64,000 nt of DNA from Planctomyces sp. SH-PL14 (GTDB taxonomy: Bacteria; Planctomycetota; Planctomycetia; Planctomycetales; Planctomycetaceae): contig NZ_CP011270.1 of assembly GCF_001610835.1 (NCBI RefSeq), positions 1,674,001 to 1,738,000 of the forward strand. Direction: 5' to 3'. This document shows, in pieces, positions 1 to 9,631 of this stretch (positions are counted from its first letter, which is position 1; every line of letters starts with the position of its first letter). The position numbers and the translations under genes are program-made. The notes below the pieces were generated by a model, which worked only from the letters and a program-made list of their open reading frames with translations, searched no databases and was not told the DNA's origin.

Positions 1-683
1 GCAACCGCCTCTCCGCCTCCGCCTCGGAGATCTTCGCGGGGGTCATCAAGGACTACCACCGCGGGATTGTCGTCGGTGATACGACGACGCACGGCAAGGG
101 AACGGTCCAGAACCTGATGGAAGTGGCGGCCAGCGAGCCGTTCCGGATCTTCCGCGGCGTCGATCGCGGCAAGCTCAAGATGACGATCCAGCAGTTCTAC
201 CGCGTCAACGGCCACAGCACCCAGAGCCGCGGCGTCCGGTCGGACGTCGTCCTCCCCTCGATCCTGGACCACCTCGATCAGGGCGAAGCGTTCCTCGACA
301 ACGCCTTGCCGTTCGACCAGATCCAGGAAGCGAGCCACGAGGACAACCGGATGGTCTCGCCGAACCTGGTCGCTCAGCTGCAGAAGGGGAGCGAAGGCCG
401 CGTTGCCCGCGACGAGGAGTTCGGCAAGGTCAACAAGGCGATCACCCGTTACCTGGAGCGGAAGAGCCGCAAGTCGGTCTCGCTGAACGAGACCGTCCAG
501 AAGGCCGAGCGGGATCTCGACAAGGAGATCATCGACCAGGAAGGGGAGAACACGGACGAGGAAGGTCTTCCGAAGAAGAAGGACGAGAAGTTCTTCCCGG
601 AGAACGCCTACAACAAGGAACTCCTCAACGTGACCCTGGACTACATCGCCGGCCTCAAGAACCACGTTGCGGTTCAGAAGTAG
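1..683 (+). CDS. C-terminal processing peptidase (S41), 3' part only
   Basis: The reading frame is open from base 3, so the start lies left of the window; about 226 residues remain. The first residues read NRLSASASEIFAG, then GKGTVQ about 25 residues later. These match the catalytic Ser (SASASE) and Lys (GKGTVQ) regions of Prc/CtpA tail-specific proteases, which use a Ser-Lys dyad to degrade or trim exported proteins from the C-terminus. The rest resembles the helical C-terminal region of the longer Prc type, with a charged Lys/Glu-rich stretch near the end. The PDZ domain and signal peptide must lie outside the window. A strong hairpin follows the stop codon, so this is probably the last gene of its transcript. 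The family call is secure; the choice of Prc over CtpA rests on the long C-terminal region. Confidence 0.9.
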   Translation, partial: NRLSASASEIFAGVIKDYHRGIVVGDTTTHGKGTVQNLMEVAASEPFRIFRGVDRGKLKMTIQQFYRVNGHSTQSRGVRSDVVLPSILDHLDQGEAFLDNALPFDQIQEASHEDNRMVSPNLVAQLQKGSEGRVARDEEFGKVNKAITRYLERKSRKSVSLNETVQKAERDLDKEIIDQEGENTDEEGLPKKKDEKFFPENAYNKELLNVTLDYIAGLKNHVAVQK

Positions 684-711
684 CAGGCCGGTAGACGATT
701 CCGACATCGAC

Positions 712-744
712 GCGGAGACCGAGTTTTCAGGACTCGGTCTCCGC
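712..744 (+). terminator. Rho-independent-like terminator after the S41 protease
   Basis: A perfect 13-bp stem (712-724 pairs with 732-744) encloses a 7-nt loop. It is followed by ATGCTTTTG, a short T-rich stretch. It lies 29 bases after the protease stop codon and before ndk. Confidence 0.75.
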
Positions 745-881
745 ATGCTTTTGCGGGCTCGGGTTTTGCATTAAGGTTCCCCCAAATTACGTTGGCAAAT
801 TCCGCAGGCAAACTGCCATCGGCAGCGGGCCGGGTCGCCCGCCGCGAAACGATCACTGATATTCGCACAGGTCACAGCATC

Positions 882-1349
882 ATGGGTTTGGAACGGACAC
901 TGATTCTCTTCAAGCCGGACGCGGTCCAGCGCCGCCTGTGCGGCAAGCTGCTCGGCCGGATCGAGGATCGTGGTCTGCGGATCATCGGCCTCAAGATGCT
1001 GCAGGTCACTCCGGAGCTGTCCCGCAAGCACTACGCGGAGCATGTGAGCAAGCCGTTTTATCCTCAACTGGAGGCGTTCATCGTCTCCGGGCCGATCGTC
1101 GCCCTCGCCGTGGAAGGGCCGGACGCCATCCGCGTCATGCGGGACACGATGGGGAAGACGAACGCCCGCGATGCCGCCCCGGGGACGATCCGCGGCGACT
1201 TTGCCATCTCGCGGCAGATGAACCTGATCCACGGCAGCGACGGTCCCGAGGCAGCTGTGCGGGAGCTGGCGCTGTACTTCGGACCGGGGGAGCTGTGCCC
1301 TTGGACGTCGCCGCTGGACGGGGTGATCCTCGCTCCCGACGAAGTCTGA
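882..1349 (+). CDS. ndk: Nucleoside diphosphate kinase
   Basis: The enzyme transfers the gamma phosphate of ATP to nucleoside diphosphates through a phosphohistidine and so balances NTP pools in the cytoplasm. The 155-residue product starts MGLERTLILFKPDAV and carries the family active-site motif NLIHGSDG, with the catalytic His at about residue 117. The frame is open upstream to 792, but those residues (MANSAGK...) do not belong to the family, so I chose the ATG at 882. The protein is slightly longer than the usual 140-150 residues because of a short C-terminal tail ending LAPDEV. It stands between a terminator and a small membrane-protein gene 64 bases downstream. Confidence 0.95.
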   Translation: MGLERTLILFKPDAVQRRLCGKLLGRIEDRGLRIIGLKMLQVTPELSRKHYAEHVSKPFYPQLEAFIVSGPIVALAVEGPDAIRVMRDTMGKTNARDAAPGTIRGDFAISRQMNLIHGSDGPEAAVRELALYFGPGELCPWTSPLDGVILAPDEV

Positions 1350-1413
1350 ATCGGGAAGGGGCGCCCTGCGGCGATGACGTCGGAGTGGGCGTCCGAAGGG
1401 CATCGGGACCGGT

Positions 1414-1905
1414 ATGCAGAACGGATTTCTGGGATTCGGCGCGTCGTTCATGCTCGACTTTGTGGTCGTGGCACTGATCGCGGTCGTCCCGGTCGTCCTG
1501 TGGAGCCTGTACGCGGTCCGGATTCAGCGGAACTACGCCCTGCACCGGAGCCTTCAGATCCTGCTGGGGGTGGTGCTGCTGGTGACGGTGGTCGCCTTCG
1601 AAGTCGACATGCGGATGCAGGGGGGATGGCAGGCGATCATCAACAAGCCTGGCCTGACGCCGCGTCGTTCAGCGGAGGAGATCGAGACGATCCGGAAGGT
1701 GCTGTACTTCCATCTCGTGTTCGCGATCTCGACGCCATTTCTGTGGGGGACGGCTCTGGTGCTGGCGCTGAAGCGCTTTTCGCGGCCGCCGCTTCCGGGG
1801 CCGCACAGCCGCCTGCATCGACGGCTGGGCTGGACGGCGACGGTCGATCTGGTGATGACGTCGCTGACGGGGCTGGTGTTCTATTACTTCGCCTTCATCC
1901 GCTGA
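1414..1905 (+). CDS. DUF420-family membrane protein
   Basis: The 163-residue protein has four hydrophobic segments, at about residues 8-30, 48-64, 97-120 and 140-160. It keeps the conserved DUF420 features: the RxxxLHR-like RNYALHR segment after the first helix, and two His-containing regions (YFHLVF and HSRLHRRLGW). DUF420 proteins are often found near terminal oxidase genes, but none is present here and the function is unknown. It follows ndk by 64 bases on the same strand. The last codons and the stop form the left arm of a 7-bp hairpin (1902-1920), and a longer inverted repeat follows. Confidence 0.8.
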   Translation: MQNGFLGFGASFMLDFVVVALIAVVPVVLWSLYAVRIQRNYALHRSLQILLGVVLLVTVVAFEVDMRMQGGWQAIINKPGLTPRRSAEEIETIRKVLYFHLVFAISTPFLWGTALVLALKRFSRPPLPGPHSRLHRRLGWTATVDLVMTSLTGLVFYYFAFIR

Positions 1906-1934
1906 CGGCTGCTCCGTCAGAAGCGGCGAAAGGC

Positions 1935-2037
1935 GTTAAACACCAAGACACCAAGGAGGCACAAAGAGCACAAAGTTGATGCTCCCGGATAAGCCTCTTC
2001 GTGGTCTTGGTGTCTTCTTTGTGCCTTGGTGTTTAAC
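1935..2037. repeat. Imperfect inverted repeat between convergent genes
   Basis: Two 41-base arms (1935-1975 and 1997-2037) are imperfect inverted copies of each other. Both are built from ACACCAAG/GCACAAAG-like words, and the outer 13 bases (GTTAAACACCAAG) match exactly. The spacer is 21 bases. The element sits exactly between the ends of the DUF420 gene (+) and the glycoside hydrolase gene (-), so it could act as a two-way terminator. Confidence 0.75.
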
Positions 2038-2042
2038 TCTTC

Positions 2043-4766
2043 TCAGCCGACCGGCGCCTCGTCGATACACGGGATCCGGTTCGCCGCGAGCTGCTCGATG
2101 ATCGGCGCAATCAGCGCCGTCCAACCCGTCTGATGACTCGCACCCAGGCCCCGCCCCGTATCACCGTGGAAATACTCGTAGAACAGAACCAGGTTCTCCC
2201 AGTTCGGATCATCAATGAACCGGTTCCCCCGCGAATAACACGGCCGCTTCCCCTCATCCGTCAGCAGGAACAGCTTCGTCAGCCGCGCACGGAGCTCATT
2301 GGCCACCTCCCGCAGATTCATGAAGCAGCCTGAACCGGTCGGACACTCCACCCGCAGATCGTCGCCATAGAACTGGTGGTACCGCTCGAAAGCCTCGATC
2401 AGGATGTAGTTCAGCGGGAACCACACCGGCCCGCGCCAGTTCGAATTCCCTCCGAACATGCCGCTGTCGGACTCGCCCGGCACATACTGAACCTTGAGCT
2501 CGCTCCCGTTCACGTGGAACACGAACGGGTTCTTCTCGTGGTACTTGGAGAGCGACCGGATCCCGAACGGCGACAGGAACTCGTCCTCGTCCAGCACGTA
2601 CCGCAGGATCCGCTCGAGCTGCTCCCGGGTCGGAATCGCCAGGAGTCGCAGCCCCGCCCCCGCCTGCTCGGTCTCGGGCCCCTGCTTCTCCATGTAGGTC
2701 ATCGTGTCGATGACCTCCTTGCGGTGATCGAGAAACCACCGCATCCGCTTCTGGAACGCCGGGAGCTTGTCGACGACGCGGTCGTACAGGATGTCGACGG
2801 TGAACAGCGGGACGATCCCCACGATCGAGCGGATCCGCAGCGGGATGCTCTTCCCGTCGATGTGGAGGTGGTCGTAGTAGAACCCGTCCTGCTCGTCCCA
2901 CAGGCCGCTGCCGTCGAGCGAGTTCATCGCCGCGGCGATGTTCATGTAGTGCTCGAAGAACTTCGACGCCATGTCCTCATAGGCGGGGTTGCCGTCCGCC
3001 AGCTCGAAGGCGATCGAGAGCATGCTCGAGCAGTAGTACGCCATCCAGGCGGTCCCGTCCGCCTGCTCGAGATGGCCGCCGGTCGGAATCGGCTTCGAGC
3101 GGTCGAAGATCCCGATGTTGTCGAGGCCGAGGAAGCCCCCGGTGAAGACGTGCCGGCCGCGGACGTCCTTGCGGTTCACCCACCAGGTGAAGTTGAGGAG
3201 CAGCTTCTGGAAGCAGCGGGCCAGGAACTCGCGGTCCCGCTGTCCTTTCTGGGCGGTCATCTGGTACACCCGCCAGCAGGACCAGGCGTGGACCGGCGGA
3301 TTGACGTCGCTGAAGTTCCACTCGTAGGCCGGGATCTGGCCGTTGGGGTGCATGTACCACTCGCGGAGCAGCAGGATCAGCTGCTCCTTCGCGAAGTACG
3401 GGTCGAGGTTCGCGAACGGGATCATGTGGAACGCGCTGTCCCACGCCGCGTACCACGGGTACTCCCACTTGTCCGGCATCGACAGGACGTCGCGGTTGAA
3501 GAGGTGCGACCAGTCGTGGTTCCGCGTCCGCTCGACCCACTCGTGGGCGTGGACCCGCTCGGGAGCCTCCTTCACCCAGTCGTCGACCGCGTAGTAGTAA
3601 AACTGCTTCGTCCACAGGAGCCCCGCGTTCGCCTGCCGCAGGACCCGCTTCTCGTCCTCGGAGAGCCCCGGCGAGACGAGCGACTCATAGTAGGAGTCCG
3701 CCTCGGTGATCCGGTCGCTGAAGACCTGCTCGAACCCCTTGCCGAACGGGGTCGGCGTCTTGAGTCCGGCGTCCGTCAGACGGAGACGGACCTCGGCCGA
3801 GCCCTTGGCCGGGACGTTGAGGGCGTAGACCGCCGCGGCCTTGGTCCCCTCGAGCCGCGGATTGACGATCGTCGTCCGCCGCTGGATCAGGTACTGGTGG
3901 AACGCGTCCTTGCACGACGGCGAGCTCCCCTCCTTCCGCTGCGAGCGGAGGAGGTTCGTCTCGTTCTCCGTGAAGAGCCACTTGGGCGACTTGCCGTCGG
4001 GTCCCTTATCGGCGCGAAGGACGTACTTGCCGAGGGTCTGGTGCGCCGCGGTGACTTCGTCGGTCCCGCTCGCCTTGATCTTCGGCTTGGGGATGTCCTT
4101 CTCGAACCCCGACTTCCACGCCCAGTGATTCCGGAACCAGAGCGTCGGCAGCAGGTGCAGCGTCGCGGCCTTGTCGGCCCGGTTGTGGACCGTGATCCGG
4201 ATCGCCATGTCGTCCGGCGACGCCTTGGCGTACTCGATGAAGACGTCGAAGTACCGGTTGTCGTCGAAGATCCCCGTGTCGGTCAGCTCGAACTCGAGGT
4301 CGTGCCGACCTCGCTGGCCGTTCGCGGACCGGAGCGCCTCGTAGGGGTAGGCCTGCTGCGGGTACTTGTAGAGTCCCTTGCAGTAGGAGTGCGTCGGCGT
4401 GGCGTCGAGGTAGAAATACGCCTCCTTGACGTCCTCGCCGTGGTTCCCCTCGGGCCCCGTCACACCGTAGAGCCGCTCCTTGAGGATCGGATCGACGCCG
4501 TTCCAGAGGGCGATCGAGAAGCAGAGCCGCCCCTGCCGGTCGGACCAGCCGAGGAGGCCATCCTCCCCCCAGCGGTAGGCGCGCCAGACGGCGTCATCGT
4601 GGGTGAAGTAGCCCCAGGGGAAGGCGTTCGTCGAGAAGTCCTCGCGGACCGTCCCCCACTGCCGTTCGGCCAGGTAGGTGCCCCACCGCTTCCAGTTCGC
4701 GCCCGTGTCGAGGCGGGCTTCCGCGGCCAGACGGGCCGCTTCCACGGTTTCACCAGGCACTCTCAA
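2043..4766 (-). CDS. GH63/MGH1-like glycoside hydrolase (glucosidase type)
   Basis: This large (about 905-residue) protein has no signal peptide. The C-terminal two thirds read as an (alpha/alpha)6 glycosidase barrel. AAWDSAFH near residue 440 matches the acid-Asp region of GH63 enzymes, EWNFSDVNPP follows, and NWRGPVWFPLNY near residue 780 matches the conserved WRGPVW segment. The N-terminal third is the beta-rich domain typical of the family. Known relatives hydrolyse alpha-glucosides or mannosylglycerate; the substrate cannot be read from sequence. The open frame begins with TTG at 4766, but AGAAGGA lies seven bases before a GTG at 4760, so GTG-4760 is the better start. It is probably the last gene of a (-) group with comEC and the phosphatase gene, about 255 bases downstream of comEC. 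Confidence 0.85.
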   Translation of the reverse strand: MRVPGETVEAARLAAEARLDTGANWKRWGTYLAERQWGTVREDFSTNAFPWGYFTHDDAVWRAYRWGEDGLLGWSDRQGRLCFSIALWNGVDPILKERLYGVTGPEGNHGEDVKEAYFYLDATPTHSYCKGLYKYPQQAYPYEALRSANGQRGRHDLEFELTDTGIFDDNRYFDVFIEYAKASPDDMAIRITVHNRADKAATLHLLPTLWFRNHWAWKSGFEKDIPKPKIKASGTDEVTAAHQTLGKYVLRADKGPDGKSPKWLFTENETNLLRSQRKEGSSPSCKDAFHQYLIQRRTTIVNPRLEGTKAAAVYALNVPAKGSAEVRLRLTDAGLKTPTPFGKGFEQVFSDRITEADSYYESLVSPGLSEDEKRVLRQANAGLLWTKQFYYYAVDDWVKEAPERVHAHEWVERTRNHDWSHLFNRDVLSMPDKWEYPWYAAWDSAFHMIPFANLDPYFAKEQLILLLREWYMHPNGQIPAYEWNFSDVNPPVHAWSCWRVYQMTAQKGQRDREFLARCFQKLLLNFTWWVNRKDVRGRHVFTGGFLGLDNIGIFDRSKPIPTGGHLEQADGTAWMAYYCSSMLSIAFELADGNPAYEDMASKFFEHYMNIAAAMNSLDGSGLWDEQDGFYYDHLHIDGKSIPLRIRSIVGIVPLFTVDILYDRVVDKLPAFQKRMRWFLDHRKEVIDTMTYMEKQGPETEQAGAGLRLLAIPTREQLERILRYVLDEDEFLSPFGIRSLSKYHEKNPFVFHVNGSELKVQYVPGESDSGMFGGNSNWRGPVWFPLNYILIEAFERYHQFYGDDLRVECPTGSGCFMNLREVANELRARLTKLFLLTDEGKRPCYSRGNRFIDDPNWENLVLFYEYFHGDTGRGLGASHQTGWTALIAPIIEQLAANRIPCIDEAPVG

Positions 4767-5021
4767 ATCCTTCTCTCACACCGCGGCATACGTTCCGGGA
4801 CCGAGCCCCGGCGGAATCGCAATCCGCCGTTGGTCGCCGGGTATGCGCATCCGAGCGGGAGATGACATGCCCGCACACCCAGGTTCTTCGCATGTTAAGG
4901 ATTTCATCGACCGATTGCGCATCCGGCTTGCCGGAAAGTCGCTCCCATCGGCAAGGTCTCACACGACTCGACCCGTGCGGACGGCACAGGCCGAACGTCG
5001 GTTGGGATCGATTGCCGTCGA

Positions 5022-7574
5022 TCATCGACTCTGGCTCATGCCCGACGGCGCGGGCAGCGTGTTCCTCCCGGGAGACGGTCGCGGGGCGGGTTTGAGCCAC
5101 GAGTCGACCTGCATGGCCCCGTCCGCGGGGAACGAGACCGTGATGCATCCGGCCTCCCCCGTCGAGAGGATGGGCTCCGCGTGCGGGTACACCTGCCGCA
5201 GATGGTCGATCCGATCTCCGCGGCCCGCGCTCACGACAACGACGCGCGGCGTGGCCCAGCGAGCGAGGTCCGGCGTGTTGCACGTGCGGGAGCCGTGATG
5301 CGGCGCGAGCAGCAGGTCGCAGACGCGAGGTCTCTGAGCCAGCAGCCGCAGCAACCCGCTCTCTTCCAGGTCGCCTGTCAGAAGGAGACGCTTTCCACGG
5401 AAGAGAATCTCAAGCACCAGGCTGTTGGCGTTGTCGAGCGGATCCTGACCCTCCGCGGGTGGATGGAGCACCGCGACCTTCAGAATCGGGTCGACTTGCA
5501 GCTGGTCTCCCTGCGACAGAAGCCGGATCGGAACGCCCGCCGCGGCGATCTGATCGAGGAGCGCCGCCACGCTGGGCTGCGACAGATCGCAGAATGCGCG
5601 GGAGACGAAGACTGTCCCGACCGGAACCGAATCGAGGAGCCGCGGCAGGGCGTTGAAGTGATCGGCGTCCGCGTGGGAGAGGATGACGGCGTCGATCCGC
5701 TGGCGGCCGTGTCGCCAGAGCTGATTTCGGATGCTCCTGGCCGCGGCGTCTCCTGCCGTCATCGCTCCCGCGTCGTACAGGAGCGTTCGCCCGTTCGGCG
5801 CTTCGACGAGGATTCCACCGCCGTGGCCCACCGAGACGAACGTGCATCGCAGCGCCGGCTCCTGGTCCGCGAAGAGACCGGGCAGAAGACCGACGATGAC
5901 CCAGACGGCGACGGAGTGCGCCGCCCACACGCGCATCCGGCCGCGGGCGAAGAACAGGCCTCCCAGCAGCAGGACGTAGTAGACCGCGGTCCACCACACC
6001 GGCGGCCCCGGGGAGTCGAAGTGGCCCCACGGAGTGTTCGCGGCTCCCTGAATGATGGCGTGAAAGAGCCAGAGCGCCGCGGAGAAGAGCGCGGCCAGCG
6101 GCGGCGCGAGCCAGGGGGCGAGCAGGCCCACCCCGAGGAGTGCATAGCCCGTCCCCAGGATGACGACGACGAGCGGCGCGAGCAGGACGTTGGCCCCGAA
6201 TCCGATCGGCGCCGCGATGTGGAACGTCGCCAGTTGGATCGGCAGCGTGAAGACAAACACCGCCGCCGTCAGAAGGAGGAGCGTCCAGGTCTGGGCCAGG
6301 AACCACTCGGCGGCCTTCCGCCACCACGTCGGGTCGGGGCTCAGGTCTGGTCCGTCGACACGCTCCGCCCGAAGGGTGCTCCGAAGCCGGGCCATCGCGA
6401 CGAGAGCGGCCACGGCCAGGAACGAAAGCTGAGCCCCGATGTCGAACAGGTGGTGCGGATTCGCGAGCAGGAGCACGATCGCCGTCGCCGCGAGCGCGTT
6501 GAGTCCGGGGGCGATGCGTCCCCAACGGAGCCCCGAGAGGACGAACGCCGTGAGCAGGGCGGCCCGCACGACCGGCGGACGCTGATCGGTGAGATAGAGG
6601 TAGAGCGCGACGGCGGCCAGGAGCAGCCACGCCATCCTCCCCGGAGACACGTTGAATCCCCGCAGGACGATCCCGACGAGCATCAGGAAGATCACCACGT
6701 GCTGACCGGAGATCGCCAGGATGTGCATCGTCCCGCTGGCAGCGAACTCGTCTTCGACTTCGTCCGTCATCCCGGTCCGGTCCCCCAGCAGCAGGGAGCC
6801 CGCGAGGGCCGCGTCCTCCGGAGACAGTACATCCCGCAGGAGCGCCAGGGCGTGAGCCCGCAAACGAGCCCGAAGCCGCGCGACGCCATACCGCCAGTCG
6901 GACGGGCCCTCACGACGGATGACGGCGTCAGGATGGTCTGACCGCACGATCCGCCGGATTTCGCGCCCCGCCAGGTAGGCGGGAAAGTCGAAGTCGCCCG
7001 GGTTCATCGGAGGCGACGGTGTGGAGAGCCGGCCGACAAGTCGGACCGGATCGCCCGGTTCGAGGCCGAGCACATGGCCGTCGACCGTGACGGCGACCCG
7101 CCCCGTCGCCGGCGTGGGGCGGGTCGCCACCACGGCGGTCACATCGAGGTCAAAGCGGGACCGCACAATCCGCTGCCAGGCCGGGGCGGAGTCCGGCGGG
7201 TCGTGAAACTCCGGCGCGGAGGCAATCGTCCCTTCCAGTTCGACCGGAGAGTCGGCCGCGGCGGGGAAGAGGCTTGAGATGTCCGAAGGGGCCGGCGGGC
7301 CGGCGGCGAGTTCCCATCGCACGGCGCCGACGATCAGCCACGCGGCGAGCGCCGACCAGGCGGCCGCGCGGCCTCGAAACAGACTGCCCCCGATGGCTGC
7401 GACGGTCCCTGCCACAGCCAGAGGAAGAGGAGCCAGCGGCAGCGACCAGCCAAGCAGGATTCCGAGCCCCAGCGCCGTGGCAATCGCCACCAGCGGCTCC
7501 CGCGGCAGCGTCCGCCCGATCCGGTCCGTCGGCCGCGGCGACGAAAGTGACGGCAGCGGCGGCTTCGGTTCCAC
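5022..7574 (-). CDS. comEC: ComEC/Rec2-family DNA uptake protein
   Basis: ComEC forms the inner-membrane channel through which single-stranded DNA enters during natural transformation. The 850-residue product has the full three-part layout. An N-terminal DUF4131-like region has several membrane segments (to about residue 200). A polytopic Competence domain (about 230-560) contains AISGQHVVIFL, the family's central motif. A C-terminal metallo-beta-lactamase-like domain (about 575-820) carries LSHADADHFNAL and APHHGSRT. The start is GTG. The length is typical for a complete ComEC. No other competence genes are in the window. It lies 110 bases after the FHA-GAF-PP2C gene on the same strand, so cotranscription is possible. 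Confidence 0.92.
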   Translation of the reverse strand: MEPKPPLPSLSSPRPTDRIGRTLPREPLVAIATALGLGILLGWSLPLAPLPLAVAGTVAAIGGSLFRGRAAAWSALAAWLIVGAVRWELAAGPPAPSDISSLFPAAADSPVELEGTIASAPEFHDPPDSAPAWQRIVRSRFDLDVTAVVATRPTPATGRVAVTVDGHVLGLEPGDPVRLVGRLSTPSPPMNPGDFDFPAYLAGREIRRIVRSDHPDAVIRREGPSDWRYGVARLRARLRAHALALLRDVLSPEDAALAGSLLLGDRTGMTDEVEDEFAASGTMHILAISGQHVVIFLMLVGIVLRGFNVSPGRMAWLLLAAVALYLYLTDQRPPVVRAALLTAFVLSGLRWGRIAPGLNALAATAIVLLLANPHHLFDIGAQLSFLAVAALVAMARLRSTLRAERVDGPDLSPDPTWWRKAAEWFLAQTWTLLLLTAAVFVFTLPIQLATFHIAAPIGFGANVLLAPLVVVILGTGYALLGVGLLAPWLAPPLAALFSAALWLFHAIIQGAANTPWGHFDSPGPPVWWTAVYYVLLLGGLFFARGRMRVWAAHSVAVWVIVGLLPGLFADQEPALRCTFVSVGHGGGILVEAPNGRTLLYDAGAMTAGDAAARSIRNQLWRHGRQRIDAVILSHADADHFNALPRLLDSVPVGTVFVSRAFCDLSQPSVAALLDQIAAAGVPIRLLSQGDQLQVDPILKVAVLHPPAEGQDPLDNANSLVLEILFRGKRLLLTGDLEESGLLRLLAQRPRVCDLLLAPHHGSRTCNTPDLARWATPRVVVVSAGRGDRIDHLRQVYPHAEPILSTGEAGCITVSFPADGAMQVDSWLKPAPRPSPGRNTLPAPSGMSQSR

Positions 7575-7684
7575 GAGGCTGGCCCGCTCGGGAGGAATCG
7601 GAACACGAGGATTACGGATACCGTCCGCCGCTCGACCGCCTTCCCGCGATCATTCCATGCGGTCTCATCCGGGAAGATCCGGCT

Positions 7685-9361
7685 CTACCCCGGATTGCGG
7701 CCGAAGACCATCAGCGTGATATCGTCGTTCTGCGGACGGCCCGCCGCGTGGCGCTTCACGTCCGCCCGGATCGCAGGCCCGAGAACCGACGCCCGGGGCG
7801 AATTCTGGGCCACGAAGTTCCGCAGGACATCCGTGCCGTACAGGTCTCCCGCGTGATTCATCGCCTCGCTGACGCCGTCGGTGAAGATCACCACGGTCTC
7901 ACCCGGATTCAGCGCCCGCGTCACGGCATCAAAGGGATAATCTTCGACGACGCCGATCGGGACCCCCACGGTGTCCTCGGTGAACTCCTCGACCGTCCCG
8001 TCGGGCTTGCGGATCATCGGCGACATGTGGCCCGCATTCACGAGCGACATCTTGTGGTTGACCGTGTCGAGGATGACGTAGACGAAGGTGACGAACCGTC
8101 CCTCGACCGCCTTCGCGCACATGTGGTTGTTGATCTTGAACACCGCCTCCGCGGCATCCTGCACGAACTCCACCGTCGAGCGGACGACGCTCGAGATCCG
8201 CGACATCACCAGCGACGCCGGAACCCCCTTGCCGGCCACGTCCCCGAACGCCAGGCAGACCTTGCCGTCCACGAGCGGGATGACATCGTAGTAGTCGCCG
8301 CCGACCGCCTGGGCCGCCTCGTAGGTCGTGTAGAACTCGTACCCCGGGAGGTCCGGCATCCGCTCCGGCAGGAGGGCCCGCTGGACGTCGCGGGCGATGT
8401 TCATTTCGCTGTCCTGCTTCTGCTTCTCCACGTAGGACTGCAGCAGCCGGGCGCTCTCGTACGACATCGACGCCTGTCCCGCGACGGCGATCATGATGTC
8501 GAGGTCTTCCTTCTTGAACTGCGAGAGCGGATTGAGCGTGTCGATGTTGATGAGCCCCATCGGCTCCCCCGACATCGAGATCAGCGGGGCGCACATCATC
8601 GAGCGGATGCTGAGGGACGAGATCGACTCGCTCGCCTGGAACTGCGTGTCGGACGAGGCGTCGGCCGAGAGGATCGCCTTCTTCTGCTCCAGGACCGTCT
8701 TGACGATCGTCCGGCTGAGCTTGACCGACTCGTCGGTCTCGTCCCGGCGGTGCTTCATGGCCCGCGGGACCATGTTGCCGGCGGCATCCTTGAGGATGAT
8801 CACCCCGCGGTCGGCGTGCGGAAAGATCGCAAACAGGGTGTCGAGGACCTTGGGCAGGATCTTCTCGACATCATGGCTCCCCGCCAGGCTGCGGGTGATC
8901 TCGAGGATCGCCTTGAGCTTGGCCTGCGGCTGAACGTCGAGCAGGCCGAAGCCTTCGGTGTGCTCGGCGGCCCCCATGATCGTCGACGTGATCTCGTCGG
9001 CGGCGATCTGGACGTCGGAGTACTTCTCCGCCTGCCGCAGGACCGCGGAACTGGAGTCGTCCGGCGCGTTGTCGCTGGCCGCCTCGACGCGGAACATGAT
9101 CGGCCCGAGCTTGAGCCGGTCGTTGTTCTTGAGCGGCGTCAGCCCCTCGACCTTGGTCGTGTTGAGGAAGGTCCCGTTGCCGCTTCCCAGGTCTTCGATG
9201 GAGACCTTCTCCCCCTCGCACAGGATGCGGGCGTGCTTGCGGGAAACCATGTTGGAGTTGATCTGGATGTCGCACTCCGGGAGGCGACCAATGATGTTGT
9301 CCCCCTGCTTCAGATCAAACGGGGTAGCCTGCCCCTGCTGGAGGAGAACGATCCGCGGCAT
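7685..9361 (-). CDS. FHA-GAF-PP2C (SpoIIE-type) serine phosphatase
   Basis: The 558-residue cytoplasmic signalling protein has three domains. Residues 1-95 form an FHA phosphothreonine-binding domain ([18 protein letters not shown]). Residues 150-320 form a GAF-type sensor domain. A short helix then leads into a SpoIIE/RsbU-type PP2C phosphatase domain (about 345-555) with metal-binding [15 protein letters not shown] and TDGVSEAMN. Such proteins usually dephosphorylate anti-sigma-factor antagonists or other Ser/Thr phosphoproteins. The FHA domain suggests input from a Ser/Thr kinase, a family abundant in planctomycetes. No partner kinase or antagonist gene is adjacent. The 288 bases between this start and the next gene upstream are gene-free and hold the likely promoter. 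Confidence 0.9.
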   Translation of the reverse strand: MPRIVLLQQGQATPFDLKQGDNIIGRLPECDIQINSNMVSRKHARILCEGEKVSIEDLGSGNGTFLNTTKVEGLTPLKNNDRLKLGPIMFRVEAASDNAPDDSSSAVLRQAEKYSDVQIAADEITSTIMGAAEHTEGFGLLDVQPQAKLKAILEITRSLAGSHDVEKILPKVLDTLFAIFPHADRGVIILKDAAGNMVPRAMKHRRDETDESVKLSRTIVKTVLEQKKAILSADASSDTQFQASESISSLSIRSMMCAPLISMSGEPMGLINIDTLNPLSQFKKEDLDIMIAVAGQASMSYESARLLQSYVEKQKQDSEMNIARDVQRALLPERMPDLPGYEFYTTYEAAQAVGGDYYDVIPLVDGKVCLAFGDVAGKGVPASLVMSRISSVVRSTVEFVQDAAEAVFKINNHMCAKAVEGRFVTFVYVILDTVNHKMSLVNAGHMSPMIRKPDGTVEEFTEDTVGVPIGVVEDYPFDAVTRALNPGETVVIFTDGVSEAMNHAGDLYGTDVLRNFVAQNSPRASVLGPAIRADVKRHAAGRPQNDDITLMVFGRNPG

Positions 9362-9631
9362 CTCGAACCCTCAAAAAGAAATCCACGCGAAGCGACGTTT
9401 CTCTTGTGTATGAAACCTCCGAGGCGAAATCCAGTGTGGGAAAATGAATGTCGCGCAATTTGACTTGATTGCGACCGGCACGAAACCGGTCCCCGCCGGC
9501 CGCGGAGGACCGCCCCTCCGCACACGTGTTTTCGGAACCGTCATCCCCCTTCCGGCGGCCTCCGGCAGAATCCGCCGGAATCCCTCAAGGTCGCGGGACC
9601 GAGCGGCCGATGTCGAGGAAATGACGTTGCC

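Noticed and set aside
2376-4865. 829-codon (+) frame opposite the glycoside hydrolase gene
   Set aside because: It is antisense to a clearly conserved enzyme, with a repetitive Val/Leu/Arg/Glu composition and no motifs.
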